Shown here: positions 38,301-46,675 of the stretch, piece by piece
Layout of the letters: the number at the start of each line of letters is the position of its first letter
Numbering within the stretch: position 1 is the first letter of the stretch
Assembly (NCBI RefSeq): GCF_900473935.1
Contig: NZ_UCNN01000027.1
Location: 103,120 to 167,119 of the forward strand
Source of the DNA: Synechococcus sp. UW105
Lineage (GTDB): Bacteria; Cyanobacteriota; Cyanobacteriia; PCC-6307; Cyanobiaceae
Reading direction: 5' to 3'
DNA length: 64,000 nt
Translations under genes and position numbers: made by a program
Notes under the pieces: model-generated
The model's database searches: none
Told to the model about the DNA's origin: nothing
What the model saw: the letters and a program-made list of their open reading frames with translations, nothing else

Positions 38301-39203
38301 TCAGGCCCAGGATTTGCAATTTTTGGATTGGTACATCCTGCGGAATGCTTCGGATGTTGGATCGCTGGTTGCTTTGGAGTAGACGAATCCGCTGACGTCA
38401 TAGCCCTTGCCTGCACCGCTAATGCTGCGAGCATTGGTGAATTCCATCACGAGCTGGCTACGCCCTTCGATGATGGTGTCTGAGGCTGCATTAGCTGGCG
38501 AAATCCGAGCCAGGTTGACGAAGGTTGAGCAGTACTTGCCTGCTTCAGATGTCCAAGCCCGCTGATAGGGAACTGTCTGTGTGCCGAACACCTCGAGATA
38601 TTCACCTGAGTGTGTGATCTTCTCAACGAGAGCATCAAATCCCTGCTCTGCAATCAGGCTGATTGCTGCACTGACCTCCGCTTGGTTAAGAGGAGGACGC
38701 CCCAAAAGGTGCTTGTAGTTCAGTTCAACGCCACGGATGGGGGAAACCTTGAAAAAGTAATTTTGCTTGTAGAGGTCAGACTTGGCCAGGCCGGCAACAA
38801 AATCACGGACGCTGATGTCTCCGTTTGAGAGCTGGGACTCGAGTTCGCTGCAACGCTGGCTGCCCATGGGCCCTAAGTTGCCAAGAACTTGCTTGTAAGC
38901 AGCAGAGATCGTTGCCTTTAGGGCATCGCTTCCTGTCGCTGCGAATTGATCAGCAGTGCTACTAAAGGGACACTCGCTGTGAACCCTTGGGCCGATGCCA
39001 AGGCCCATGGCGTTGCAGAGATTCTCTTTGTATTGATGAATGCTGGTGGATGGCTCGCCGACGCGAGTCAGGAGCACGCCCTGGTCGATTTCCTCTCTGT
39101 AAACGTTGATTGCCTTGCCTTGTTTGAGCTTTGCTGAATTTTTGACGGCGTATGAAACTCGATTGAGGCTTGTGAAATCGCGGGTCGGCTTGATGGCAAC
39201 CAT
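38301..39203 (-). CDS. PE-II gamma-type linker (MpeD-like)
   Basis: A 300-residue protein with the MpeC plan. The candidate gamma-bilin residue is Cys63 in YKENLCNAMGLGIGPR. The linker unit spans about 95-240: ISAAYKQVLGNLGPMGSQRC, VRDFVAGLAKSDLYKQNYFF, IRGVELNYKHLLGRPPLNQA, YLEVFGTQTVPYQRAW. There is no CpcD domain. MpeD is the likeliest name. It has its own terminator downstream. Confidence 0.85.
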   Translation of the reverse strand: MVAIKPTRDFTSLNRVSYAVKNSAKLKQGKAINVYREEIDQGVLLTRVGEPSTSIHQYKENLCNAMGLGIGPRVHSECPFSSTADQFAATGSDALKATISAAYKQVLGNLGPMGSQRCSELESQLSNGDISVRDFVAGLAKSDLYKQNYFFKVSPIRGVELNYKHLLGRPPLNQAEVSAAISLIAEQGFDALVEKITHSGEYLEVFGTQTVPYQRAWTSEAGKYCSTFVNLARISPANAASDTIIEGRSQLVMEFTNARSISGAGKGYDVSGFVYSKATSDPTSEAFRRMYQSKNCKSWA

Positions 39204-39252
39204 TGCTGATCTCTAAAAAATGATTTGTATCAGTTAGCTTAAAACGATTGGC

Positions 39253-39378
39253 CTAAGCCGAATCCAGGCCTTCATGCGCTTGCAACAAAAAGTTTTCCGC
39301 AAGATTGCTAAAGTGCCTGCCCTGGTCATATACATGGATTGTCCAATTTCCGCAAGCTTCTTGAACGTTGCTTTGCAT
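39253..39378 (-). CDS. possible small protein, 41 residues
   Basis: A 41-residue frame from the ATG at 39378: SNVQEACGNWTIHVYDQGRH, then FSNLAENFLLQAHEGLDSA. The frame is open to a GTG at 39582, but the upstream part looks random. It reads like a real short amphipathic protein, but nothing else supports it. Confidence 0.35.
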   Translation of the reverse strand: MQSNVQEACGNWTIHVYDQGRHFSNLAENFLLQAHEGLDSA

Positions 39379-39622
39379 TTGCCTGCCTTGCCGCGCCTCT
39401 TGTTGACTGCTTGCGCAGTTTTTGGTGAGCCTACAGCTTGATCTGTAGCCTTCTTGGATTGCCTTGGCCGATCTGTTGATCAGCTTTGTCTTCCTCCCGA
39501 AAGCGGCTCTGAATCGGGAGGAAATGGCCAAGTCTTTTATAAGTTGTCTATTGATTGACCTCGATTGAGACGCAGAAGTCACTCTTTTGGCTTCTTGGTG
39601 AATAGCAATTCAAATCTCTTTC

Positions 39623-40381
39623 TCAGTTGCTAAGCATTGAGACTGTGATGGTCAAGAACACTCGTACAAGTTCGAATCCTCCCACGATTGCAAAGGCCAG
39701 CCAAGCTTTGAGGGCCCATGCAGGCGGTTGACCATTGGCCCAAGCCTCTGAAACCTTTAACTGTGCGATGAGATTCGCAGCCTCACTCGGCGCACGATTC
39801 TGGAGCGAATCACGCCAATCAGCGCCATAACGCGGAAACGATTGGTAAATCGGAAGTTCACCAGTTGCTTGCCCGGGTAAAACACGAGAACGCTGTGACG
39901 GAACTAAGTCGTATCCGAACGAATTCATATATTCCTCACTATCGAGAAGCTCGTCGACAAAGCGTGTAAATCCTTTGTGTCCGATCACGATTGACCATGC
40001 ACGTCGCTCAGCGTCTCCATGGACCGGGCGACCGAGCACGCGTCCCACCACCTGATCGACCATTCTGTAATTGGAGCTGCATTGGTAGTACCCCTGTTGG
40101 AAGCGTTCAGACAGGAGAAGTCCACGAATGAAATCGCGCATGGTGATGGTTCCATTGCGCAGCTGTGATTCGAGATTCGGATCTCTGTCACTGCGCATTG
40201 CATGGAAGAACACTTGCTGATACGCGCGTTCAATTTGGCAGTCAATCGTTGTTCTCAGGTTTTCGCCGGATGAGCTGGCCGAACCTTGCGGCTGAGCTTT
40301 GACCGTGCTGCTGTCTCCAGCCAGGTTGCTGACGCGGGAGTTCTGAGCCTCAAGTGGGTAGGTCAGCAGTGGCAGAGACAT
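39623..40381 (-). CDS. CpcG-family rod linker with hydrophobic C-terminus (CpcL type)
   Basis: A 252-residue protein. It starts LPLLTYPLEAQNSRVSNLAG, typical of CpcG. The linker domain spans about 45-170: RAYQQVFFHAMRSDRDPNLE, SNYRMVDQVVGRVLGRPVHG, YMNSFGYDLVPSQR. The last 30 residues contain a hydrophobic helix, WALKAWLAFAIVGGFELVRV, followed by a short tail. CpcG proteins with such a tail (CpcG2/CpcL) anchor core-less rods to the membrane, often near photosystem I. A normal rod-core CpcG lacks it. Confidence 0.82.
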   Translation of the reverse strand: MSLPLLTYPLEAQNSRVSNLAGDSSTVKAQPQGSASSSGENLRTTIDCQIERAYQQVFFHAMRSDRDPNLESQLRNGTITMRDFIRGLLLSERFQQGYYQCSSNYRMVDQVVGRVLGRPVHGDAERRAWSIVIGHKGFTRFVDELLDSEEYMNSFGYDLVPSQRSRVLPGQATGELPIYQSFPRYGADWRDSLQNRAPSEAANLIAQLKVSEAWANGQPPAWALKAWLAFAIVGGFELVRVFLTITVSMLSN

Positions 40382-40450
40382 CTGAGTCTTGCTGGGTAAA
40401 AATACTTGGGTTGCATCCTCACCCCTGCAAGCAGGTGGCCGCTCGCATCC

Positions 40451-41032
40451 TTAGCAGCTGTTCATTGAAGTTTGATTGAGTTGCTCTCTCATGTGCTGAA
40501 AGGCTTGCTGGGCGCACTCTGCTTCTTTGCGGTTTGACGTTGCATCGAGTCGTGTCTTGCAGAGTTCCTCAAGGGTTTCTAGAGCCAGGTTCATGCCGTC
40601 CATCGGCACGGCCATGAATGCGTAAAGCGCGCGTACGGCTTTCATGCCCTCATCGTCAGTGCAGTGCGGGCAAGAAGATGCGACTGCATAGATGCACACA
40701 CGTAGAAAATTCCAGCAATCTCTCCAGCATGCTTCGGCACGTTGCTCGGGGTGCAGGCCCCCACCCGGGAGAATCAGTTCCGGATGGTTTTTAATCAATT
40801 GCGTTTTTGTTTGGTTAACCAAATGCTCTGCTGCCTCCTGGAGAGCAGCAATGGCGCTTGGGTCTGTGCCTGACCAGCGGCAGATTTGATTCACATCGTC
40901 TGGGCAGAGCTGCTGTTTGCTTGTGTCTGCAATGTTGATGCGCTTCCGTAGTTCCTCGGGGATGTGGTGATTGTGTTGGAGGCCACAGACCTGAGCTTGT
41001 TCGCAGAGTTTTTGGATCTCCTTGCTTTGCAT
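40451..41032 (-). CDS. divergent phycobiliprotein-like protein (AplA-like)
   Basis: A 193-residue protein. Residues about 65-180 follow a phycobiliprotein beta fold: LPGGGLHPEQRAEACWRDCW aligns with the [19 protein letters not shown] region, keeping Cys102 and Arg/Asp of the bilin site, and is followed by NFLRVCIYAVASS. Extra cysteines (SCPHC) and an N-terminal extension are unusual. It may be AplA, an allophycocyanin-like protein outside normal light harvesting; that name is a guess. It is 10 bases after an unknown gene in an operon with a CpeT-like gene. Confidence 0.7.
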   Translation of the reverse strand: MQSKEIQKLCEQAQVCGLQHNHHIPEELRKRINIADTSKQQLCPDDVNQICRWSGTDPSAIAALQEAAEHLVNQTKTQLIKNHPELILPGGGLHPEQRAEACWRDCWNFLRVCIYAVASSCPHCTDDEGMKAVRALYAFMAVPMDGMNLALETLEELCKTRLDATSNRKEAECAQQAFQHMREQLNQTSMNSC

Positions 41033-41042
41033 GGCTAGCGCT

Positions 41043-41462
41043 TTAGCTGTTACGGGCTGAACGGTTCAGCACTGGTGATGCGCTGAGTTGACCATGTCGG
41101 TCCAGATAAAATGCCCATGTTGTCTCAGATGCTAGGCCTGGGCAGTGATCTGGTAGCGATCTGGCCAAATTGAGTTCAATGCCAAGGCTGTGTAGAAGGG
41201 GTGCAACTTCTTCGGGAGATTCAATCTGAAAGGGGCGAATTGCAGACCCAACCACCCACGTGAGGCAGGTATCTTTAAGGTTGCCACCGCCGTGTTGGCA
41301 GGCCAGTAGGAGGTTGCAAGGTGTTGATAGAGATTCAAGGGTTTCGTACCAGAGCCTGATGTCGTCAGGCTTTAGGTCAATGCGAAACCTTGAGCCATTG
41401 ATTGTGTGAATGACTTCGCCATTCTTGTCGGCTGATTGAAGGAGGGAGTTGAGGTCTGTCAT
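41043..41462 (-). CDS. hypothetical protein between CpeT-like and AplA-like genes
   Basis: A 139-residue protein with no recognised family. Blocks: DKNGEVIHTINGSRFRIDLK, LKPDDIRLWYETLESLSTPC and LPDHCPGLASETTWAFYLDR. It is likely cytoplasmic with mixed alpha/beta structure. It overlaps the upstream CpeT-like gene by ATGA and ends 10 bases before the AplA-like gene, so the three form a coupled unit. Confidence 0.65.
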   Translation of the reverse strand: MTDLNSLLQSADKNGEVIHTINGSRFRIDLKPDDIRLWYETLESLSTPCNLLLACQHGGGNLKDTCLTWVVGSAIRPFQIESPEEVAPLLHSLGIELNLARSLPDHCPGLASETTWAFYLDRHGQLSASPVLNRSARNS

Positions 41463-42001
41463 TGGAGGGTTGGGGCGGTTGGCATGTGTGTCTGGGCTTC
41501 ATTCAGTTTGTTGATCCAGGCTTTTGGTGTTTCAGAAAAGAAATCTTGTGTCTTCTCAAAGCGGAATGGTTCTGTAATTGCTCCCCAAAGGTGTTCATGC
41601 ATGATTCGATCGTGGCCGCGATCGATTCGACAGCTTGTTGGTGTTTCTTTGATCATGTATGTGCAGCCTTCCAGTCGGTTTAAGTCATCCTCTTGGATCG
41701 GTTTGCGTCGTTGCTGGTGATCCATGTCTGCCCAGAACCTCTGGGCTTCTTTGCTGGAATGGTTGTGGATGATCAGCCCGCGTTTTGGGGCGATGTCAGC
41801 TCTCGGCGCCCGCACGCGATAGGGATCGGCGGCAGAAATGGCATCGGCCTGCTCCAAAAGAAGAGAGCCTGGACGCCAGTGGGTGAGGGGGTGAAGGCGC
41901 ACGAGGATGTTCCCGTACAGAGAGGGGGATTCAAAAGCCTGGCGTTTGTTGCTGAAGCTCGCTCTGAGGCCTTGGGTCAGGCGGGTGAGTGATTGATCCA
42001 T
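41459..42001 (-). CDS. CpeT/CpcT-like protein lacking a conserved central segment
   Basis: A 180-residue protein collinear with RpcT of this window up to about residue 118: AFESPSLYGNILVRLHPLTH, PGSLLLEQADAISAADPYR, LEGCTYMIKE. It then jumps to SCRIDRGHDRIMHEHLWGAI. Compared with RpcT about 33 residues are missing, including the GEIEPGCLCIVRR block. A 20-residue C-terminal extension replaces part of the length. It may be a lyase with altered specificity or a non-catalytic chaperone. It leads the AplA-like operon. Confidence 0.75.
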   Translation of the reverse strand: MDQSLTRLTQGLRASFSNKRQAFESPSLYGNILVRLHPLTHWRPGSLLLEQADAISAADPYRVRAPRADIAPKRGLIIHNHSSKEAQRFWADMDHQQRRKPIQEDDLNRLEGCTYMIKETPTSCRIDRGHDRIMHEHLWGAITEPFRFEKTQDFFSETPKAWINKLNEAQTHMPTAPTLQ

Positions 42002-42193
42002 GGCGGAGAGCCCTGTTCAGCTTGTCCTTGCCTGTGTCCATAAGGTGATGCTGCTGATGCTGTTTCGGCTGCATCCTTGCGGAGGTGCTTTGGTGCGCGA
42101 GGCATTCTTGACGACCATGGTCGCAGCTAATCCTTTGGCGCTGGACAGGGGGGTGAGGATCGATACGATTCGCCTACTTCGCTGTCGTGAGAA

Positions 42194-42577
42194 ATGGACT
42201 TGAAGGCAAACGTGACCGAGGCTTGTTTGCTGCAGCATGTCTGTCGCCAGCTTCATGAAATTACGCATATTGCTGAATCGTTGACGCTTCGGATTCTTGA
42301 CGTTGAACGACGCTGCCAGATGCTTGAAGAATCCGTTCAGCAAGTCTCTGTCGCAACAGAAAGCGGCGATTTGCATGAGCTGCTTGATGTTGTTGGAGGG
42401 CGCTTGACCGACCTCCGCGAAATCCTTCAAGTGGATCAGGCCGAGATCGCTCCCGCTGCTCCCGATGTCATTCAATCTGACCAGGCTTCGGACGATGCGG
42501 CTGATCAGTTGATCGAGTTCCAGGAGCCTGAGACGATCTACGTTGATGACCCTCAGATCGATCTTCTGTCGGCCTGA
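42194..42577 (+). CDS. conserved hypothetical acidic protein
   Basis: A 127-residue protein. The N-terminal half is helical, with coiled-coil potential (LTLRILDVERRCQMLEESVQ). The C-terminal half is Asp/Glu-rich and disordered (FQEPETIYVDDPQIDLLSA). I recognise no family. It is divergent from the AplA-like operon; the opposite-strand frame is a shadow. Confidence 0.6.
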   Translation: MDLKANVTEACLLQHVCRQLHEITHIAESLTLRILDVERRCQMLEESVQQVSVATESGDLHELLDVVGGRLTDLREILQVDQAEIAPAAPDVIQSDQASDDAADQLIEFQEPETIYVDDPQIDLLSA

Positions 42578-42586
42578 TCGTGAACG

Positions 42587-42805
42587 TCAGCCCAGATCAA
42601 GCAGTCTGATTCGGAAATCTGCCACTTTTTTTGCTTGCTCCGGTTCAGATAGGAGGAAGGGATGATCGCTGATGTAGTCAGTGAAGATGGCCTTAACTCT
42701 TTCGTCTACGCTGAGATCTTGCTCGGATGGTTTTCTGTTTGATGCCTTCCATGCATCATCAAAGGCCATAGCAAAACTGTCGGCGTTATTAAAAACCCTG
42801 TCCAT
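42587..42805 (-). CDS. small hypothetical protein, 72 residues
   Basis: It runs from the ATG at 42805. The frame continues upstream into the tRNA, so the internal Met is the real start. It contains NNADSFAMAFDDAWKASNRK and VKAIFTDYISDHPFLLSEPE. It is probably a soluble helical protein. It is convergent with the preceding gene. Confidence 0.55.
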   Translation of the reverse strand: MDRVFNNADSFAMAFDDAWKASNRKPSEQDLSVDERVKAIFTDYISDHPFLLSEPEQAKKVADFRIRLLDLG

Positions 42806-42835
42806 AGTGTGGGCCTTCACCTGTTTGCGTCTCAA

Positions 42836-42908
42836 TGCCAGGACCCAGATTTGAACTGGGGACACGGCGATTTTCAGTCGCCTGCTCTACCAACTGAGCT
42901 ATCCCGGC
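42836..42908 (-). tRNA. tRNA-Phe (GAA)
   Basis: The minus strand folds as a complete cloverleaf: acceptor GCCGGGA with TCCTGGC (one G-T pair), D-arm GCTCAGTTGGTAGAGC, anticodon loop CTGAAAA with anticodon GAA, T-arm CCCAGTTCAAATCTGGG. It is 73 bases, with no encoded CCA. The first 10 bases of the tRNA overlap the end of comF. Confidence 0.97.
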
Positions 42909-43615
42909 CCGTCGCCTTCGCGACTTATGAATTGTAGATCACAGCCGGTCTGTGCAGCCGGCAGGCGCGAGTGCCTGACTGCTTTAGGCGTACGTGCCAG
43001 ACAGGCGACACCCTGGACATTGATGTTGGATTGCTGGAGCGTCAGGTAAGCCGCATAGGCGGTTGCTCCAGTGGTGAGAATGTCATCGACGATCCACACC
43101 CCCTTGCGGGACTGACGTACTTCAATGCTGTTTTCGCGATCGCAATAGAAGCCATCCCTTTGGTTCTGCCAGCGCTGCTTCCGATTCAGATGGTGCTGGC
43201 CGACAGCGGCTCGGCACCGCTCCAGTAGAGGCCGATGCTCCCGACCTAAAGCCTTCACCATCAAGTTGGCGATCGGGTTGGCCAGGCTCGCCCGTTTCCA
43301 GCTTGGAATGGGAACCAAAACAGCATCGGTTGGCAGGGTTTGGTTGAGAGCGCCGATCAGGGATGCCAGCAATCTTGGCTCTTGGCTTCGCCTTAGCTTG
43401 AACAGGATCTGGCGGAATCGGCCCTCATAGCGGGCTGCTGCTAACCACGGCAGCGGATCCAGCCCTTGAAGGGGGATGTCTGCAAGGCCTAGGCACTGCC
43501 GACACTTTGGGCACGGCTCTTCTGCATTGGTGAGGCTGGCGAGTGGTTGCATACAGATGGCGCAGGCCTGTTGGATCAGCAGATCCTGGATCCCTCCGCA
43601 GAGTGAAGACCACAT
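42899..43615 (-). CDS. ComF family phosphoribosyltransferase-like protein
   Basis: A 238-residue protein from the ATG at 43615 (a GTG four codons upstream is possible). An N-terminal zinc-finger-like cluster (ACAICMQPL and CPKCRQC) is followed by a type I phosphoribosyltransferase domain with VPIPSWKRA near residue 101 and the PRPP loop VWIVDDILTTGATAY near 183. ComF proteins assist uptake of single-stranded DNA in competence. Its stop codon lies inside the tRNA-Phe gene. dprA elsewhere in the window also points to competence functions. Confidence 0.85.
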   Translation of the reverse strand: MWSSLCGGIQDLLIQQACAICMQPLASLTNAEEPCPKCRQCLGLADIPLQGLDPLPWLAAARYEGRFRQILFKLRRSQEPRLLASLIGALNQTLPTDAVLVPIPSWKRASLANPIANLMVKALGREHRPLLERCRAAVGQHHLNRKQRWQNQRDGFYCDRENSIEVRQSRKGVWIVDDILTTGATAYAAYLTLQQSNINVQGVACLARTPKAVRHSRLPAAQTGCDLQFISREGDGPG

Positions 43616-43661
43616 CGATCGATTCACAGCTTGCGGAAGCGTTCCCCCCTGTCTGCAGTCT

Positions 43662-43934
43662 TCAGTCGCTCCTGGGCATGGCCTTCAGCATCGCAACCAG
43701 GGTGCGGTGGGCATCATCACTGTCAGTGAGCTGGTGATCAAAGCGAATCTCGACGGCTTTGCCATCCACGTTCAGTTCCATCGCCTCTGGATGCACTGCC
43801 GTCATCGAGGCGGACTTGGCGTCGATCATTCCGCCGTAATGCTGGGCATACTGCAGAACAGCTTCTTTGTGATCATCATTCATGTGCCGGCAGATGCGGT
43901 CACTAACGGCGGAAGTGAGGGGGTCTGCAGCCAT
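43662..43934 (-). CDS. DUF2470 domain protein
   Basis: A 90-residue protein: DRICRHMNDDHKEAVLQYAQ near residue 12 followed by AVHPEAMELNVDG near 46. This is the small domain often found at the C-terminus of heme oxygenase-like or pyridoxamine-oxidase-like proteins (HugZ). It is a stand-alone form, cytoplasmic, and its role in cyanobacteria is unclear. Confidence 0.75.
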   Translation of the reverse strand: MAADPLTSAVSDRICRHMNDDHKEAVLQYAQHYGGMIDAKSASMTAVHPEAMELNVDGKAVEIRFDHQLTDSDDAHRTLVAMLKAMPRSD

Positions 43935-43999
43935 GGATCGTGCGGGGAGTAAGAGGGTGAAGGGCAGCCTTCACGTCTGCGAAGGCGATGATCAGCGAA

Positions 44000-44113
44000 T
44001 TAGGAGAAATGCTGCCAGAGCAGGACGCCAAGCCGCATCCCGCTGAAGGTCACGTAGCCGGCTAAAACAATAAACAGGCCGATGGCAAGAGCATCGCGCA
44101 ATTTGCTGGGCAC
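44000..44113 (-). CDS. possible small membrane protein, 37 residues
   Basis: From a GTG at 44113: PSKLRDALAIGLFIVLAGYV, then TFSGMRLGVLLWQHFS, ending TAA. There is one clear membrane helix. The frame is open further upstream into the FGGY kinase end (ALIRARIGVDPIPAS), so the start is uncertain and may overlap that gene. Confidence 0.45.
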   Translation of the reverse strand: MPSKLRDALAIGLFIVLAGYVTFSGMRLGVLLWQHFS

Positions 44114-44151
44114 TGACGCAGGAATCGGATCGACTCCAATTCTCGCTCGGA

Positions 44152-45405
44152 TCAGGGCCTCGCGGTCAGCCCCTTCCCCTGCAGGTGGTTGAGGGCCAGG
44201 CGGGCCACTCCTGCCGCTGGAGGCGTGAGGCAGGTGAGCACCGGGCAGTGGAGGATGCGTTCACGCAAGCGTCTCCATTGAGGGTTGCGGGCACCTCCGC
44301 CCAATGTGATCACCCGTTTTGGAGGTTGAGCTCCCAGTTCCGTTAATCGTTCCCATCCCTCAGCTTCGATCCGGGCCATGCCCTCTAGAAGGGCATGGAG
44401 GTATAAGCAATCACTCACTGGTCTGGGTGTCAGAACCGGTTCCAGCGTTGGGTCGTCAGAGGGGAAGCGTTCCCCAGGACCAGGGAGTGGACGAAGCTCT
44501 AGGCCACTGGATTGTTCAGGATTGATCTGGCGGCTGAGCTGATCGAGATTGATGCCTGGGAACTGCTGGAGAAGGACGGCGCCGCCGCTGTTGGAGGCGC
44601 CACCGCATAGCCATCGACCTGCGACTCGGTGGCTTGTGATGCCAGGGCCTGTCAGGGGCTTGGTTGTGAAGCGCTTTAGCACCAGGGTGCTGCCCAACAC
44701 CGTGATGCCATCGTTGTCACCGGGATTGGCGGCGAGGACCGCAGCATTGGAGTCTGTGGTGCCTGCCACCACGGTGACATCGCTGCAGAGTCCCAGTTCC
44801 TGGGCAGGCTTTGCCGCGAGTCTGCCCAGGTCGCTGCCGCTCGGGTGCACCGTGGGCAGACTGTCTGCCCAGGGCAGTGTTGCGATCGATTCGTTCCACT
44901 GGCCCCGTTCAAGGTCCCAGCCCAGGCGGAGATTGTTGCCTTCTTCCCCCCACTGCCAGTCGTTAAGCAGCCAGCCGTTGATCCAGTCAGCTTGATGGCG
45001 GAGCAGCAGCCCTTCCCCGTGGTCTTGGATCAGCCGAAGGGCCCTGGCCAGACTGCCGCTGCAACTGGATGCTGGCCCACCTCCAGGGAGCAGACCCATC
45101 AGCGTCTCAGCGAATTCTGGACAGGACTGGGCGTAGCTCAGTGCATGGCCAATGGGCGTGCCGTGATGATCGCAGGCCAGAAGCGTGCCAGAGGTCCCAT
45201 CGACAGCGATGGCTTGGATGGCTGAGCGAAGGTTGGTGGGGATGGCCTGAATCAGGCTGCGGCAACTGGATCTCCAGTCCTCTGGATGTTGAAGTCCTTG
45301 CCGATACGTCGTTGCTGTGTTGTGGAGGATGTGACCGGCTGCATCGATCACCGCAATGCGTACACCGCTGGTGCCCAGATCAATTCCGAGCGCCAGCGGG
45401 GTCAT
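44152..45405 (-). CDS. FGGY-family sugar kinase
   Basis: A 417-residue protein. Phosphate-1 motif LGIDLGTSGVRIAVID at residue 5, AVDGTSGTLLACD near 66 with the likely catalytic Asp in the domain around 216 (VVAGTTDSNAAVLA), and adenosine motif ITLGGGARNPQWRRL near 368. It resembles the cyanobacterial/plant xylulokinase-1 group, for which D-ribulose has been proposed as substrate; specificity is not readable. It ends the metK-side gene pair with 6 bases between them. Confidence 0.85.
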   Translation of the reverse strand: MTPLALGIDLGTSGVRIAVIDAAGHILHNTATTYRQGLQHPEDWRSSCRSLIQAIPTNLRSAIQAIAVDGTSGTLLACDHHGTPIGHALSYAQSCPEFAETLMGLLPGGGPASSCSGSLARALRLIQDHGEGLLLRHQADWINGWLLNDWQWGEEGNNLRLGWDLERGQWNESIATLPWADSLPTVHPSGSDLGRLAAKPAQELGLCSDVTVVAGTTDSNAAVLAANPGDNDGITVLGSTLVLKRFTTKPLTGPGITSHRVAGRWLCGGASNSGGAVLLQQFPGINLDQLSRQINPEQSSGLELRPLPGPGERFPSDDPTLEPVLTPRPVSDCLYLHALLEGMARIEAEGWERLTELGAQPPKRVITLGGGARNPQWRRLRERILHCPVLTCLTPPAAGVARLALNHLQGKGLTARP

Positions 45406-45411
45406 GGCATC

Positions 45412-46638
45412 TCAGCTTTTTTGCAGGGCTTCAGCTTTGGCGCTGACATCCTCCCAGGGCAGGTTGAGGTCGGGGCGGCCGAAGTGTCCATAGGCCGCGG
45501 TGTCTTGGTAGAAGCGACCACCGCGTTGTTGTGGGAGGTTGCGCAGACCGAAGGTTTCGATGATTGCGCCAGGACGCAGATCAAAGTGCTGTTGCACCAA
45601 GTTGGTTAGCTCAGCATTGCTCACCTTGCCGGTGCCGAAGGCTTCAACCAAGATCGAGACAGGCTTGGCGACACCGATTGCGTAGCTGAGTTGCACCTCA
45701 GCACGCTCAGCAAGGCCAGCAGCCACAAGGGCTTTGGCCACATAACGTGCGGCGTAAGCTGCCGAGCGGTCCACTTTGGTGGGGTCCTTGCCCGAGAAGG
45801 CGCCACCACCGTGGCGGGCGTAGCCGCCGTAGGTGTCCACGATGATTTTGCGGCCTGTGAGCCCGGCATCGCCCTGGGGACCACCCACCACGAACTTGCC
45901 GGTGGGGTTGACCAGATACTTCGTGCCTTCACGGCTGGGCTTGAGCGCTAGGTCTGCGGTGGCCGGCTCAACCACATGGGTCCATAGGTCCTCCGTGATG
46001 CGCTCACGAATGCCTTGTTCATCACTGATGCCGTCAACTTCGGCAGTGTGCTGCGTGGAGATCAGGATCGTGTCGATCGCAACAGGTTTGTCGTTTTCAT
46101 AGACGACGCTGACCTGGGTTTTGCCATCCGGGAGGAGGTAGTTGAGGCTGCCGTTGTGGCGAACTTCAGCCAGGCGGCGGGAGAGACGATGGGCCAAGCT
46201 GATGGGAAGGGGCATCAGTTCTGGCGTCTCGTTGCAGGCATAGCCAAACATGATGCCCTGGTCGCCGGCCCCCACCTTGTCCAGTGGATCCCCGGCATGG
46301 TCGTCGGCTTCGTTCACCCCCTGGGCGATGTCGGGCGACTGCTGATCCAGAGCGACCAGCACGGCACAACTAGTGGCATCAAAGCCACCGGCACGGGCTC
46401 CGCTGTAGCCGATTTCCTTGATCACATTGCGGACAAGGTGGATGAAGTCCACCTGGGCGTTGGAGGTCACCTCGCCAGTGATCATGCAGAGGCCAGTATT
46501 CACAACTGTCTCGCAGGCGACTCGGCTGGCAGGATCTTGTGCCAACAGGGCATCCAAGACCGCATCACTGACCTGATCGCAGATCTTGTCGGGATGTCCT
46601 TCCGTCACCGATTCGGAAGTAAAGACGTATTGGCTCAT
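45412..46638 (-). CDS. metK: S-adenosylmethionine synthase
   Basis: A 408-residue enzyme making SAM from Met and ATP. Signatures: [17 protein letters not shown] near residue 9, the hexapeptide [11 protein letters not shown] near 122, and [19 protein letters not shown] near 280, which binds phosphate and metal. The length is slightly over the common 390-400. The FGGY kinase follows after 6 bases. Confidence 0.97.
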   Translation of the reverse strand: MSQYVFTSESVTEGHPDKICDQVSDAVLDALLAQDPASRVACETVVNTGLCMITGEVTSNAQVDFIHLVRNVIKEIGYSGARAGGFDATSCAVLVALDQQSPDIAQGVNEADDHAGDPLDKVGAGDQGIMFGYACNETPELMPLPISLAHRLSRRLAEVRHNGSLNYLLPDGKTQVSVVYENDKPVAIDTILISTQHTAEVDGISDEQGIRERITEDLWTHVVEPATADLALKPSREGTKYLVNPTGKFVVGGPQGDAGLTGRKIIVDTYGGYARHGGGAFSGKDPTKVDRSAAYAARYVAKALVAAGLAERAEVQLSYAIGVAKPVSILVEAFGTGKVSNAELTNLVQQHFDLRPGAIIETFGLRNLPQQRGGRFYQDTAAYGHFGRPDLNLPWEDVSAKAEALQKS

Positions 46639-46675
46639 GAGCGCTCTAGTTCGTCCGAGACTTTAAGGGTTGGTC

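Noticed and set aside
29523..39203. Chromatic acclimation (CA4) island
   Set aside because: No AraC-type fciA/fciB pair and no additional MpeZ/MpeW-type gene was seen; only the ordinary mpeY/mpeQ locus.
41459..42001. Pseudogene call for the CpeT-like gene
   Set aside because: The frame is intact, coupled to the next gene by ATGA, and flanking conserved blocks are kept, so divergence is more likely than decay.
42017..42475. 152-codon minus-strand frame
   Set aside because: Antisense to the 42194-42577 gene and less protein-like; the plus-strand frame has coiled-coil and acidic-tail character.
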